DNA of 64,000 nt from Maledivibacter sp. (GTDB taxonomy: Bacteria; Bacillota; Clostridia; Peptostreptococcales; Caminicellaceae). The translations under genes and the position numbers were made by a program. Numbering within the stretch: the first letter of the stretch is position 1; every line of letters starts with the position of its first letter. A model generated the notes under the pieces. It did not search any database, was not told the DNA's origin, and saw nothing but the letters and a program-made list of their open reading frames with translations. Shown here piece after piece: positions 25,312 through 34,800 of this stretch. Location of the stretch: positions 82,165 through 146,164 of the forward strand of contig JAOASB010000023.1 of NCBI GenBank assembly GCA_025210375.1. Direction: 5' to 3'.

Positions 25312-26196
25312 TTAAAGTTTATGAAGTACCTCCTTAAGACTAGGCATCCCAGTTTGGGCTCCTAGTTTAGTGACTGATAGTCCAGCCGCTGTATTGGCAA
25401 AATGAATTGCGTTTTTTAAATCATATTGATTTGTCAAAGCATATGCTAATGCTCCATTAAAGGTATCTCCGGCTCCTGTTGTATCAATCACATCGGCTTC
25501 TATGCTATCTACTGTAACCAAATCCTTACCGTTATTGAAAACAACGCCTTTATCCCCTTGTGTAATCAATAGTTTATTGGGATATTTTTTTAGTAATTCA
25601 TTAATCTCCTCATTTGTATCAAAAACTATTTCATATTCATGCTCGTTAGGAGTTATATATGATACATTTTCAATTAGTTCCTTGGATAACTTAACTGCTG
25701 GAGCAGGATTTAGTATAACAGGAATATTTTTCCCCTTGCATAAACTAGCTACATATTCTACGGTTTCAATAGGTATCTCTAGTTGTAATATGACAATATC
25801 TGCTTTTATGAAAACATTTTCCATAGCTTTAATGATTTGAGGCGTCACCTCATAATTTGTACCTGGTATTACTATTATGCTATTTTCTCCTTCTTCTAGA
25901 GTAATAACTGCGGTTCCAGTAGATACATCAGCAATTTTCCTTATATAATCTACATTAACTCCTTCATTTTTTAAGGAAGTATATAAGTAATCACCATTAC
26001 TATCCTTTCCGATGCATCCTACCATATAGGTCTCTATTCCTAGTCGTGATGCAGCCACAGCCTGATTTGCACCCTTGCCACCGGGTACTATGAAGAAATC
26101 TTCTCCAAGTACTGTTTCTCCAGGCAATGGCCTTTTGTTTGTTATTGCTACCAAATCGGCATTTATACTCCCTACAACAACTATTTTTGATTTCAT
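25312..26196 (-). CDS. rbsK: Ribokinase (PfkB family)
   Basis: ATP-dependent phosphorylation of D-ribose to ribose-5-phosphate in the cytosol. 294 residues, a little shorter than most RbsK. N-terminal VVVGSINADLVAITNKRPLPGE and the first PfkB signature in GGKGANQAVAASRLG. Near the C-terminus DTTGAGDTFNGALAYAL holds the catalytic Asp and anion hole, and FANTAAGLSVTKLGAQTGMPS is ribokinase-like. No RbsD or RbsABC is seen; the importer beside it is of the LplABC type. The gene strengthens the reading that this operon frees ribose from a larger compound. ATG after GGAAGGTGAG. Confidence 0.9.
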   Translation of the reverse strand: MKSKIVVVGSINADLVAITNKRPLPGETVLGEDFFIVPGGKGANQAVAASRLGIETYMVGCIGKDSNGDYLYTSLKNEGVNVDYIRKIADVSTGTAVITLEEGENSIIVIPGTNYEVTPQIIKAMENVFIKADIVILQLEIPIETVEYVASLCKGKNIPVILNPAPAVKLSKELIENVSYITPNEHEYEIVFDTNEEINELLKKYPNKLLITQGDKGVVFNNGKDLVTVDSIEADVIDTTGAGDTFNGALAYALTNQYDLKNAIHFANTAAGLSVTKLGAQTGMPSLKEVLHKL

Positions 26197-26255
26197 TTAT
26201 CTCACCTTCCTTATCTATACTTCTTAAGCTTTAATAAGTATGGTAATCATACAAT

Positions 26256-26570
26256 TTATTGGGGTATTAATATTTTCATAAGGGGTGCATGCTGCTGTGC
26301 CCCATATACATCTCTATCTCCAATGGTTCCCGATGATATGTCTCTATTGAATGTGATCTTTATTCCTAATGCTTGATCAAAGAAAACTAAGCTTATTGAA
26401 TTAGTCTCCAGGATATTATAGAGGCTGGCAATCCTTTCTTTTGTCAGCACACCTGACTTTTTAACTTTTTCATACTTACTTTTTTCATCAAATAACACAT
26501 CAAGGGTGATGCTAAAAGGCCCAGAGTTTTTACTTCTTATAACCTTAGCCAACTCATATAATGTTTCCAT
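26256..26570 (-). CDS. DUF4387-family protein
   Basis: 104 residues, cytosolic. Recognised by the METLYELAKVIRSKNSGPF start and the FNRDISSGTIGDRDVYGAQQ region. DUF4387 proteins are nearly always encoded beside, or fused to, AtuA/DUF1446 proteins, and may be a subunit of the same enzyme. Biochemical activity is unknown. Its ribosome site TTAGGAGG overlaps the 3' end of the AtuA-like gene, whose stop lies inside it, so the two are translationally coupled. Confidence 0.85.
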   Translation of the reverse strand: METLYELAKVIRSKNSGPFSITLDVLFDEKSKYEKVKKSGVLTKERIASLYNILETNSISLVFFDQALGIKITFNRDISSGTIGDRDVYGAQQHAPLMKILIPQ

Positions 26571-26572
26571 TT

Positions 26573-27943
26573 CTAGCCTCCTAAGTATTCAATCTCAAAT
26601 AATTCTAATCCATTTTTTACTTTGATTAAATGATACACTGAAAATTCATAAACTGCACCAAACTCAACATCACTAGGCGCAAAGGGAAATGCCAAGTTAC
26701 CCGCCGTGGATTTTCTTCCCCCATAGGGATAATGTAACAGTGTAGACCGAAGGGCCGCACATATTGTATTCGCCAATTCCTGTGTTTTTGCTAAAACCTC
26801 CATCATTAAACCAATCTCATAACCTGCAAACTTCTCCGGTTCCTTTACTCCCATCACTCCATTTTTCCCATAATTGTAGAAGTTTATTTTATAATCAGTC
26901 GTGGGAATTTCCCTAAAATATGTTTCTACCTGAACCTTTATATCTTCTTCTATATCATCTATCCTATCTATCATAAGTGGATCCCTAATACCAGCCACTA
27001 CAAAGGTTCTATAGGCCACTTTTCTGGCCCCCTCTAGTTTTATATAATAGGGATCAGTGTATTCTACCTCACTACCTGAAACCTTTACCACTCCTTCTTC
27101 ATACTGCTCAAAATTACATCTTGCTAGATTGAGACGTATACCCGGCCCAAGAAGTAAATATGGGTGGTCTTTCTCATAAAAAGTATGGGCTGCGACGCTT
27201 GTAGGTGAACACCTTCTTTTATTATTTAAAGGTCTTACTAAAAAATCGTTTTCCCTTAGGACACCCAGAATACAATCTTTCGTTGTCCCAGGCTCTGCAC
27301 ATAAAGCTCCACATTCCAGTATCTTCCCTAGATGATATGCTAGGGCAGGCTTAAAACCATTATATATTCCAACTGCGGCAAAGGGTGCGGGATCATATGC
27401 TCTACCACATACAATTATCTTTACTCCTTTCCTAAGGACTTCTAAAATTGGTTCTACTCCCATTTGCCCTACTATTCCATTTGTTTGATCAACTATTTTT
27501 TCTGTCAATTCATGAACATTTTCTAGGGGCATAACTTCATTATTTTTTATTCCATATTTTACCCTATCCTTAGGTATATCCGCCCAAATTACTGCAATTT
27601 CTTCATTGATCTTGTTTTTAAATAAAATTTCTTTAATAATCTCCATAGTCCAATCTACATGGGGCTTTCCTCCCGCTCCACCCGCTGAACCTATTATCAC
27701 AGGTATATCATTCTTCACTCCATAGGTAAGCATTGGTTCTAAATCCTTCTTAACTGCCATTCTACTAACTATACCTATTCCTGCTCCTAGCTTATGTGGC
27801 CCAGCATCGGTTGAACCTGCATCCACAACTATGGCATGTGGCTTATATTTTATTCCTTCAAGGAAAGATTCCATCGGATATCCATATCCTAAAATTCCAC
27901 ATGGAGATAATATTCTACATTCCAACAATATAATCAACCCCAA
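26573..27943 (-). CDS. AtuA/DUF1446-family protein (acyclic terpene utilisation-like)
   Basis: 456 residues. Signature segments are RILSPCGILGYGYPMESF at the N-terminus, VVDAGSTDAGPHKLG, IGSAGGAGGKPHVDWT, VCGRAYDPAPFAAVGI and PGTTKDCILGVLRENDF. AtuA is needed for citronellol/geraniol breakdown in Pseudomonas, but the family is broad and the reaction is not known; in this operon a terpene role is unlikely. Start is uncertain: the frame opens with TTG at 27943, two bases after the GntR stop, but a TTG at 27928 sits nine bases from GGGG and fits family starts better. No ATG is available near the N-terminus. Confidence 0.83.
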   Translation of the reverse strand: MGLIILLECRILSPCGILGYGYPMESFLEGIKYKPHAIVVDAGSTDAGPHKLGAGIGIVSRMAVKKDLEPMLTYGVKNDIPVIIGSAGGAGGKPHVDWTMEIIKEILFKNKINEEIAVIWADIPKDRVKYGIKNNEVMPLENVHELTEKIVDQTNGIVGQMGVEPILEVLRKGVKIIVCGRAYDPAPFAAVGIYNGFKPALAYHLGKILECGALCAEPGTTKDCILGVLRENDFLVRPLNNKRRCSPTSVAAHTFYEKDHPYLLLGPGIRLNLARCNFEQYEEGVVKVSGSEVEYTDPYYIKLEGARKVAYRTFVVAGIRDPLMIDRIDDIEEDIKVQVETYFREIPTTDYKINFYNYGKNGVMGVKEPEKFAGYEIGLMMEVLAKTQELANTICAALRSTLLHYPYGGRKSTAGNLAFPFAPSDVEFGAVYEFSVYHLIKVKNGLELFEIEYLGG

Positions 27944-27945
27944 AT

Positions 27946-28641
27946 CTAACTATCTATATCTAAATCCATTTTCATATTTCTAACCGTTTCTTTAACCTTC
28001 TTCAAATGGAAGCTCATCGTAGCCTGTGCCTTTTCGATATCTCTTTCCTTCAATGCTTTCAAGATATCCATATGCTCATTGATAAGCTGTTCTCTACGCT
28101 CTCCACTTCTTAAGGTCTTATTTGCTAAATCGTGGATCATATCATAATACACATACATAAAGTTGGTCAAAATAGTATTCTTAGTAAGGGATGCAATTTT
28201 TTGATGAAAGGCTTGATCCGATACCAAACTAAAATCATCTGGATTCTGAACTAAAGTTTTTTCAATTTCTTCTAATTCTTCATCTGTACTCCTTCTGATT
28301 ACTAGCTCAACAATCTTAATCTCTAAAGGTTCCCTCATTTCTAGTAAATCTAGGTAAGACGCTTTTTGAAATGATTCTAAAATAGATCCTTGAAAATCCT
28401 TTTTCTCGAAAAATTCCCTTATGTAAGTCCCATCTTTAGGTTTTCTACTCACATACCCTTTACTTTGAAGAATAGTCAGAGCTTCCCTGAGTATACCCCT
28501 ACTTATGCCCAACTGTTTTGAAAACTCTGTTTCCGAGGGCAATTTATCCCCAGGCTTCAATTTCCCCCGTTCTATCAAGCCCAAAATTTGACTAACTACT
28601 TTATCTGATAATCTCTCAGACCGCACTTTTTTAAAAGCCAT
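27946..28641 (-). CDS. GntR/FadR-family transcriptional regulator
   Basis: 231 residues. N-terminal winged helix (about 8-72; LKPGDKLPSETEFSKQLGIS and REALTILQSKGYVSRKP) and a C-terminal all-helical FCD ligand domain with metal-binding residues (LEMREPLEIKIVELV, DQAFHQKIA, NEHMDILKALKERD). Usually a repressor released by an acid or sugar-acid metabolite. Start at 28641 (ATG) is favoured by AGGTGA five bases away; a GTG at 28650 overlaps that site. First gene of the nine-gene unit and probably its regulator. A palindrome at 28657-28679 is a likely operator. Confidence 0.9.
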   Translation of the reverse strand: MAFKKVRSERLSDKVVSQILGLIERGKLKPGDKLPSETEFSKQLGISRGILREALTILQSKGYVSRKPKDGTYIREFFEKKDFQGSILESFQKASYLDLLEMREPLEIKIVELVIRRSTDEELEEIEKTLVQNPDDFSLVSDQAFHQKIASLTKNTILTNFMYVYYDMIHDLANKTLRSGERREQLINEHMDILKALKERDIEKAQATMSFHLKKVKETVRNMKMDLDIDS

Positions 28642-28656
28642 ATCACTCACCTCATG

Positions 28657-28679
28657 GTTAAATGGTTTAATTGTTTAAC
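28657..28679. promoter_or_regulatory. Candidate GntR operator
   Basis: Arms GTTAAA and TTTAAC are separated by 11 bases, with further TTTAA/TTAA symmetry inside, just 16 bases ahead of the gntR start. It is well placed for autorepression. Based on symmetry and position only. Confidence 0.45.
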
Positions 28680-28811
28680 AATATAACTAATTAAAGATTA
28701 CCACATTATTCTATATTTAACAAGGTATTTTTGGTAATTATGCCAAATAAGTTTTTATCTATGTCATAACAGGTAAATACCCCAATATTTATTAGCATTG
28801 TATTTCAAGGT

Positions 28812-28856
28812 AAAAAATAAGAAGCTGTTCTCATATGATACTGAGTACAGCTTCTT
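28812..28856 (-). terminator. Terminator of topoisomerase III gene
   Basis: 10-bp arms AAGAAGCTGT (28819-28828) and ACAGCTTCTT (28847-28856), with TATTTTTTA following on the minus strand. 25 bases after the topB stop. Confidence 0.85.
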
Positions 28857-28880
28857 GATTTTGCAATTTGTTCTCTATAA

Positions 28881-31070
28881 CTAATCAAATTTAAACTTTG
28901 CCAAAGCTTCCGCAAGGGCAGTATTCATAGGCTCACTATTCTCTTTTTTCTGCTTATTGATATACTTTCTTACATCCTGCTTAGAGGCTTTATTACTCTG
29001 GGCCTTTTTTCTTTTATTGAAAGAAGAAAGCTTTTCCCTATAACCACACTTACACGCAAATATCCTTCCCTCTCCTTCCCCACGAAGCTCTAGCTTTTTA
29101 TGACAATTAGGGCACCTTGCATTGGTTATCTTAGATATGCTCTTTCTATATCCGCATTCTCTATCTTGACAAACAAGCATTTTTCCCTTCTTTCCATTCA
29201 CCTCAAGCATATACTTGTTACACTGTGGGCATCTAGTTCTAGTGATATTATCATGTTTGAATTTTTCTTGACTATTTTTTATTTCGGTGACAACTACCTT
29301 TGCATAGTTCTTCATCTCACCTATGAAAGCATTTTTGTTAAGTTTACCCTTAGATATTGAGCTAAGCTTCTGCTCCCACTGGGCAGTTAATGCTGGGGAT
29401 CTTAATCCTTCAGGAACCAACTCAAGGAGCTGTTTTCCCTTAGATGTAATAAATATATCCTTGCCCTTTTTCTCAATTAAAAAACTGTTATAAAGCTTTT
29501 CTATAATATCGGCCCTTGTAGCTACCGTTCCAAGGCCTCCAGTTTCCTCTATTGTCTTTATTAAATTTTTATTATCATTACCCATATACTTTATTGGATT
29601 TTCCATAGCTGATAATAAACTTCCCTCATTAAAAGGTGATGGTGGTTTTGTTTCTCCACTAGTTTGAGATACTTTAGATATATTTAAGGTATCTCCCTTT
29701 TTTACATTAGGTAGTGTTTGATCTAAAATATCATCCTTTAAGCTGTCGTCATCGAATCTATTGTCATAGATTTCCTTCCAACCCTTAGATATTATATTTT
29801 TTCCCTTTGCAATAAATATCTCATCACTAATTTTAGCTCTTATTGTAGTTTGCTCATACTCAAAGGGTGGATATAAAACCGCCAAGAAGCGTTTAACAAC
29901 TAAATCATAGATTTTTCTTTCATTATTGTTTAATGAGTTCAGAATTACCGGTTGTTCAGTAGGTATAATAGCATGATGGTCTGAAACCTTGCTATTATTA
30001 ACGAAGGATTTATTTGCCTTTATGGGCTTTTTCAAGACCTTGAAGGCTATTGGGGAGTATTCTCCAACCCCACAGGCTTTCACCCTATCCTTTAGTGTAT
30101 CTACTATATCCGAAGTTATATATCTAGAGTCAGTTCTTGGATAGGTTAGAATCTTATGATTTTCATACAGCTTCTGCATAATAGAAAGAGTTTCCTTTGC
30201 TGAGTAACCAAATATTTTATTGGCATCCCTTTGAAGCTCTGTCAAATCATACAAATTAGGAGAATGTTTTTTCTTGTAAACCCTATCTACTTCTTGAATT
30301 GTGGAATTCTTACTTTTTATTGACATCAATATCTTATCACATCTATCCTTATCAAAGATTCTGGTGTTTTTTGTTTTGCTATCTTGCCAAATAAGCTTTA
30401 TGCCATCACTAATAGCTGTAATTCCATAAAAAGCCTTAGGCTTAAATTTTCTAATTTCTTCTTCTCTTTTAGCAATCATTGCAAGGGTTGGAGTCTGTAC
30501 TCTTCCACAGGAAAGCTGGGCATTATACTTACAGGTTAATGCACGGGTAGCATTGATACCTACAAACCAATCAGCCTCAGCACGGGCCACAGCCGAAGCA
30601 TAAAGATTTTCATAATCCCTTCCAGGTCTCAGCTTATTGAAGCCATCTTTAATTGCTTTATCGGTAACCGATGAAATCCATAGACGTTTTATTGGCTTTT
30701 TAACCTTGGCCTTTTCTATTATCCATCTGGCAACTAGCTCTCCTTCCCTCCCGGCATCGGTGGCAATAACAATTTCACTAACATCACTTCTCTGCATTTG
30801 CTTTTTTACAGCATTAAATTGCTTCCCACTTCGCTTTATGACAACAAGCTTTGACTTAGGAGGCAGCATGGGTAAATCTTCTATTCTCCATGATTTATAT
30901 TTTTCATCATATACCTCTGGATTTGCCAATGTTACTAAATGCCCTAAAGCCCAAGTAACTATATATTTATTCCCCTCTAAATAACCATTTCCCTTTTTAT
31001 TACATTTCAAAACCCTAGCCAAATCCCTTCCAACGGAAGGCTTTTCAGCTAATACTAGTATTTTATTCAT
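28881..31070 (-). CDS. topB: DNA topoisomerase III (type IA)
   Basis: Decatenates DNA and resolves single-strand crossings. 729 residues. Toprim domain at the N-terminus (LVLAEKPSVGRDLARVL; acidic cluster ATDAGREGELVARWI), KRLWISSVTDKAI, and the active-site tyrosine in KILTYPRTDSRYI (about residue 310). SCGRVQTPTLAMI is also characteristic. The C-terminal third has two zinc-ribbon repeats (CPQCNKYMLEV ... CQDRECGYRK, and CPNCHKKLELR ... CKCGYREK) and a basic tail. Start: ATG at 31070, eight bases after GAGAGGA; the frame extends upstream without a ribosome site. Chromosomal topB and mobile-element topB look alike. Here it pairs with a SNF2 helicase and no conjugation genes are seen, so it is probably chromosomal. 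Confidence 0.94.
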   Translation of the reverse strand: MNKILVLAEKPSVGRDLARVLKCNKKGNGYLEGNKYIVTWALGHLVTLANPEVYDEKYKSWRIEDLPMLPPKSKLVVIKRSGKQFNAVKKQMQRSDVSEIVIATDAGREGELVARWIIEKAKVKKPIKRLWISSVTDKAIKDGFNKLRPGRDYENLYASAVARAEADWFVGINATRALTCKYNAQLSCGRVQTPTLAMIAKREEEIRKFKPKAFYGITAISDGIKLIWQDSKTKNTRIFDKDRCDKILMSIKSKNSTIQEVDRVYKKKHSPNLYDLTELQRDANKIFGYSAKETLSIMQKLYENHKILTYPRTDSRYITSDIVDTLKDRVKACGVGEYSPIAFKVLKKPIKANKSFVNNSKVSDHHAIIPTEQPVILNSLNNNERKIYDLVVKRFLAVLYPPFEYEQTTIRAKISDEIFIAKGKNIISKGWKEIYDNRFDDDSLKDDILDQTLPNVKKGDTLNISKVSQTSGETKPPSPFNEGSLLSAMENPIKYMGNDNKNLIKTIEETGGLGTVATRADIIEKLYNSFLIEKKGKDIFITSKGKQLLELVPEGLRSPALTAQWEQKLSSISKGKLNKNAFIGEMKNYAKVVVTEIKNSQEKFKHDNITRTRCPQCNKYMLEVNGKKGKMLVCQDRECGYRKSISKITNARCPNCHKKLELRGEGEGRIFACKCGYREKLSSFNKRKKAQSNKASKQDVRKYINKQKKENSEPMNTALAEALAKFKFD

Positions 31071-31100
31071 ATAAACAATCCTCTCATAGTGATAACATAC

Positions 31101-31271
31101 ATGTTCGCAAATTGAGTTCAATTAGCGAAAGTAGACACTGAGGTCTCCTTTTGGCTCCCTTTACAAACTCGTTTTGTCCTTTTGCTATTTAGACCATAAA
31201 CTGGTTTGTAGGAGGAGCGTAAAAGGATTCTCAGTGACTACTTGAGCAAGTTAATCTTTTTAAGCGAACAT
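31101..31271. repeat. 171-bp imperfect palindrome upstream of topB
   Basis: Outer arms ATGTTCGC (31101-31108) and GCGAACAT (31264-31271) are perfect. Inner arms AGTAGACACTGAG (31130-31142) and CTCAGTGACTACT (31230-31242) match at 12 of 13. CTCCTTTTGGCTCCCT and AGGAGCGTAAAAGGA continue the pairing, then ACAAAC/GTTTGT. It fills the gap between the SNF2 stop and the topB start. No related copy was seen in this window. Confidence 0.7.
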
Positions 31272-31299
31272 TTACAGCCAATAATACTACCTCTCATAC

Positions 31300-34200
31300 T
31301 TAACTCAAGCTATTTAACTCAAAAAGAGATTTAATCTCTTCTTCACTTAATTTTGAAATCAATGTATCTCCAGGCTTCATAACCGATTCAATTAATTTCT
31401 TTTTCTTCTCTTGTAATTCATATATTTTTTCTTCAATGGTTCCCTTGGTTATTAATTTAATCACATGTACAGAATTTTTTTGCCCTATTCTATGGGCCCT
31501 GTCAGTAGCCTGCTGCTCAACGGCTGGATTCCACCAAGGATCAAAATGTATAACCGTATCTGCCCCTGTTAAATTCAATCCTGTTCCCCCAGCCTTTAAG
31601 GAAATCAGAAAGATGTCCCCTTCACCTTCATTAAATTCCCTAACTAATTTCCCCCTTTCTTTAATGTTAGTCGACCCATCAAGATATTTAAAATTGATGT
31701 TATTTTTATCAAGCATATCCTTAATAATACTTAGCATTGAAGTAAACTGTGAAAATAATAAAATTCTGTGTCCACCATTAATAGACTCATTTATTAACTC
31801 CTCCAATAAAAGAAGTTTTCCGCTTGTATCTTTATAATTCTCAATAAACATAGCTGGATGACAGCATATTTGTCTAAGTCTTGTTAAACCTGAAAGTATC
31901 TTAATATGACTTTTTTCAAAACCTTTATTGTTTATTTCTTCTTCAATTTCACCTTTTATTTTTTGTAGATATGCTAAATATATTTTCTTTTGCTCATTTG
32001 TAAGCTGGGCAATAACCCTATTCTCTATTTTTTCAGGTAATTCCTTTAATACATCCTTCTTTATTCGTCTTAATACGAAGGGTCTTATATACATGCTTAG
32101 TTCCTTTAAAGCAGTATTATCCTTTTCCTTAATAATAGGCCTTTCAAATTTCTTTATAAATTTGCCATGACTTAAAAGATAGGTTGGCATTACAAAGTCA
32201 AATATCGACCACAATTCAGTTAATGAATTTTCAATAGGTGTACCAGTAAGGGCAAAATAGCTTTCTGCCTTTATTGACTTCACGGATTTAGCATTTTGTG
32301 ATTGATGATTTTTTATATGCTGAGCTTCGTCTAGTATACAAAATCTAAAGGAATTATCCTTATATAAATCTATATCCCTCCTAATAAGAGGATAGGAAGT
32401 AATAACAACATCGTAGTCACTAATATCATATATTATTTGCTCTCTTTCTTCCTTTTTACCAGCTATTATAAGGGGCCTTAATTCTGGAGTAAATTTTTCT
32501 ATCTCAGCTAACCAATTATAAACTAATGAAGTAGGGGCAACTATAAGAGAAGGGGCTCTTCCCCTTTCATTCCTCTCAGAAAGTAAAAATGTAAGAACTT
32601 GTAATGTCTTTCCAAGCCCCATATCATCTGCCAAAATTCCCCCAAAACCATAGGAATTTATGGTTTTTAACCATTTAAAACCAAATTTTTGATATTCCCT
32701 TAAAACATTATCTAGTCCATATGGTATGACATAATCTATATCGCTTGGCTCTTTCACATTTTGAACTAACTCTTTAAACCTTAGATTTCTTTTAATTGAA
32801 TTAATATTGGACTCTTTCAAGTGTTCGTCTATATATAGAGCTCTAAATTTTGGAATATTAATAGTATCCTTTTCAAAGTCTTTGAAGTCTAAATCAATAT
32901 ATTCAGCCAATCTAGATATTCCATGTAATTCCTCAATATCTAATGGCAAAAATGATCCACTCTTTAATCTATAATATTTTTTCTTCTCTTTAATCGAATT
33001 GAATACATCTTGCAATTCATTATTACCAATCCCTTCAATAGCAAAGTTGAATTCAAGCAAACTGCTATGGGAATTTAACCTAACTCCACCTGCAAAGGAA
33101 CTGGATTCTTGGATTTTTATATCTTTAAAGCTTTCAGAGTAATAAACCTGTGTAATTTCTTGAAGTAATGGCAGCTTATGATACATAAAATCAAATATTT
33201 TTTCTTCATCGTCTAAATAAATATGGTTACTATTAACTTTGAATTCAGATACTTCAAAAAAGGTTAGTATTTCTTTTTCCTTGTCAATATTCCTTAGTAT
33301 TATACGATTGTCTAAGGGTATATTTAACTTATCATTGAAGGCGTTTAAGCTAACATCCCCATAAACAAATTTTATCTGTGCAATAATCCTTTCATCTATG
33401 CGATCAAAGTATATCTCCGCTTTGAGCCCCGGATTGTAGATAGAATCTTCTACCTTTTCATCTATCTTTATATCCCCTAGCTTTTCAATAATAGGATATA
33501 CCTCAGAAATAAATCTCTCATTATATTTTTTTGGTATTTTAATAATATTTTTTTCTTGTTTTACTAAGGCTTCATAAAAAGGCTTCATATTTTTTCTCTG
33601 ATATTCTTCTACTCTATAAATTATTCCATTAGAAAAAACATATTCTCCATCCCTATCAAGGGGAATTAACGTTTTTCCAAACTCCATAACTAATCTCAGA
33701 TCATCATTTTCTTTTGTTAGAAAAAATTCAATTGGTAAAGGTTTATTGACCACTTCTATATTATTATAGCTAATATCATTAATAACAGCATTAAATGGTT
33801 TGTACTTAATCATTTCAAAGAACTTTTTAATGGTTCTCTGGGGGAGATGTGCCTTTTTACCACTTAATAGGCTGGGATTTTTATAATAATAAGATAGTTC
33901 ACTTAAGGCCTCCTCATTATCATAAAGCTCCATTAATAAATCTATTATAGGCTTATCCTCATCTTTAAAACTATGTATCCTAGGATCAAATGTAAATTCC
34001 TTTCCAAAATATAATTCTTCTTTATCTAAGATGCTTTTAATAAGCTTTTTTATGCTTTTAACAACATAAAGTCTATTCTCACCAATTCGCAAGCTCAAAT
34101 AAGTATCATTCCAGGTTCCATATCTACTCATAATATACTCATAGTTTATTTCAAGGTTTACAGGGATTTTTCTATCAATCTCTTGATAGTTAAAAAAGTC

Positions 34201-34542
34201 TAATATATCCTTAACGGTTTCTTCTTCCTTAAGATAATCGTATTCCTTCTTAGCTTCCCTCTTTTTTATTTCAAACAGCACTGCTGCAATATGCTTACAA
34301 TACCCCCAATGTTCTTCATAGGCAGGGCAATTACAAATAGCATCGCAGAAGTGTCCTGCTTCATCAAATTCTACTCTTACATCATAGGGCTGCCTTCCCA
34401 ACACCCTGGCAGAAAAGGTATGAATATTTTTATCAAATCCTACTATATTTGCTCTACCCGACAAAAAGTATCTTTCGCCCTTCATAAAAGTAATTTGATT
34501 TGAAATAATATCTAAAATCTCTTCCCTTGTTATATGAAACAT
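31300..34542 (-). CDS. SNF2-family helicase/ATPase with N-terminal SWIM zinc finger
   Basis: 1080 residues, cytosolic DNA-dependent ATPase/translocase; bacterial members are tied to RNA-polymerase recycling or DNA repair, but the role is not settled. Order: SWIM zinc finger (about 55-75, CNCPAYEEHWGYCKHIAAVL), a long Firmicute-specific SNF2-associated region (about 100-600), then the ATPase with LADDMGLGKTLQVLTFL (about 640), DEAQHIKN, LTGTPIENSLTELWSIFDF, and helicase-C motifs SQFTSMLSII, LISLKAGGTGLNLTGADTV and RAHRIGQ. Start at 34542: GAGGTG lies four bases before; an upstream ATG pair at 34557 precedes that site. 29 bases upstream is a family A repeat. It reads towards topB. Confidence 0.92.
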   Translation of the reverse strand: MFHITREEILDIISNQITFMKGERYFLSGRANIVGFDKNIHTFSARVLGRQPYDVRVEFDEAGHFCDAICNCPAYEEHWGYCKHIAAVLFEIKKREAKKEYDYLKEEETVKDILDFFNYQEIDRKIPVNLEINYEYIMSRYGTWNDTYLSLRIGENRLYVVKSIKKLIKSILDKEELYFGKEFTFDPRIHSFKDEDKPIIDLLMELYDNEEALSELSYYYKNPSLLSGKKAHLPQRTIKKFFEMIKYKPFNAVINDISYNNIEVVNKPLPIEFFLTKENDDLRLVMEFGKTLIPLDRDGEYVFSNGIIYRVEEYQRKNMKPFYEALVKQEKNIIKIPKKYNERFISEVYPIIEKLGDIKIDEKVEDSIYNPGLKAEIYFDRIDERIIAQIKFVYGDVSLNAFNDKLNIPLDNRIILRNIDKEKEILTFFEVSEFKVNSNHIYLDDEEKIFDFMYHKLPLLQEITQVYYSESFKDIKIQESSSFAGGVRLNSHSSLLEFNFAIEGIGNNELQDVFNSIKEKKKYYRLKSGSFLPLDIEELHGISRLAEYIDLDFKDFEKDTINIPKFRALYIDEHLKESNINSIKRNLRFKELVQNVKEPSDIDYVIPYGLDNVLREYQKFGFKWLKTINSYGFGGILADDMGLGKTLQVLTFLLSERNERGRAPSLIVAPTSLVYNWLAEIEKFTPELRPLIIAGKKEEREQIIYDISDYDVVITSYPLIRRDIDLYKDNSFRFCILDEAQHIKNHQSQNAKSVKSIKAESYFALTGTPIENSLTELWSIFDFVMPTYLLSHGKFIKKFERPIIKEKDNTALKELSMYIRPFVLRRIKKDVLKELPEKIENRVIAQLTNEQKKIYLAYLQKIKGEIEEEINNKGFEKSHIKILSGLTRLRQICCHPAMFIENYKDTSGKLLLLEELINESINGGHRILLFSQFTSMLSIIKDMLDKNNINFKYLDGSTNIKERGKLVREFNEGEGDIFLISLKAGGTGLNLTGADTVIHFDPWWNPAVEQQATDRAHRIGQKNSVHVIKLITKGTIEEKIYELQEKKKKLIESVMKPGDTLISKLSEEEIKSLFELNSLS

Positions 34543-34570
34543 AATGCACCTCATCATAGTTTATTATCTT

Positions 34571-34688
34571 GAGCAAACTGCATAATTACCTTCTGTGAAA
34601 ATCATCTATTATATATGGTTTTAAAATTTCCAAAGCCATAACCCATGCATTATTTAATTTAGCCAAGTTATAATTATACAATTCCCTC
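34571..34688 (+). repeat. Palindromic repeat family A, copy before the SNF2 gene
   Basis: Starts GAGCAAACTGCATAATTACC and ends ATAATTATACAATTCCCTC, with an AAAGCCATAACCC centre. Same length (118 bp) and layout as the copy at 996. It lies in the leader of the SNF2 gene, where it would form a hairpin in the message. Confidence 0.8.
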
Positions 34689-34800
34689 ATCTTCAATGAA
34701 TTCTTAAAAGTCCCTATAATTATATCATTTTTGTTTATTCATATAGAGGAAATATATAGAACAAAATACAAAAGATTTATTAGCCCATTGATCCATCATT

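Noticed and set aside
26573..27943. A terpene-degradation operon because of the AtuA family name
   Set aside because: No other atu or liu genes (biotin carboxylase, CoA ligase, acyl-CoA dehydrogenase) are present.
28881..34542. topB plus SNF2 as part of a conjugative element
   Set aside because: No relaxase, type IV secretion, integrase or attachment site is visible in the window, so the pair is treated as chromosomal.
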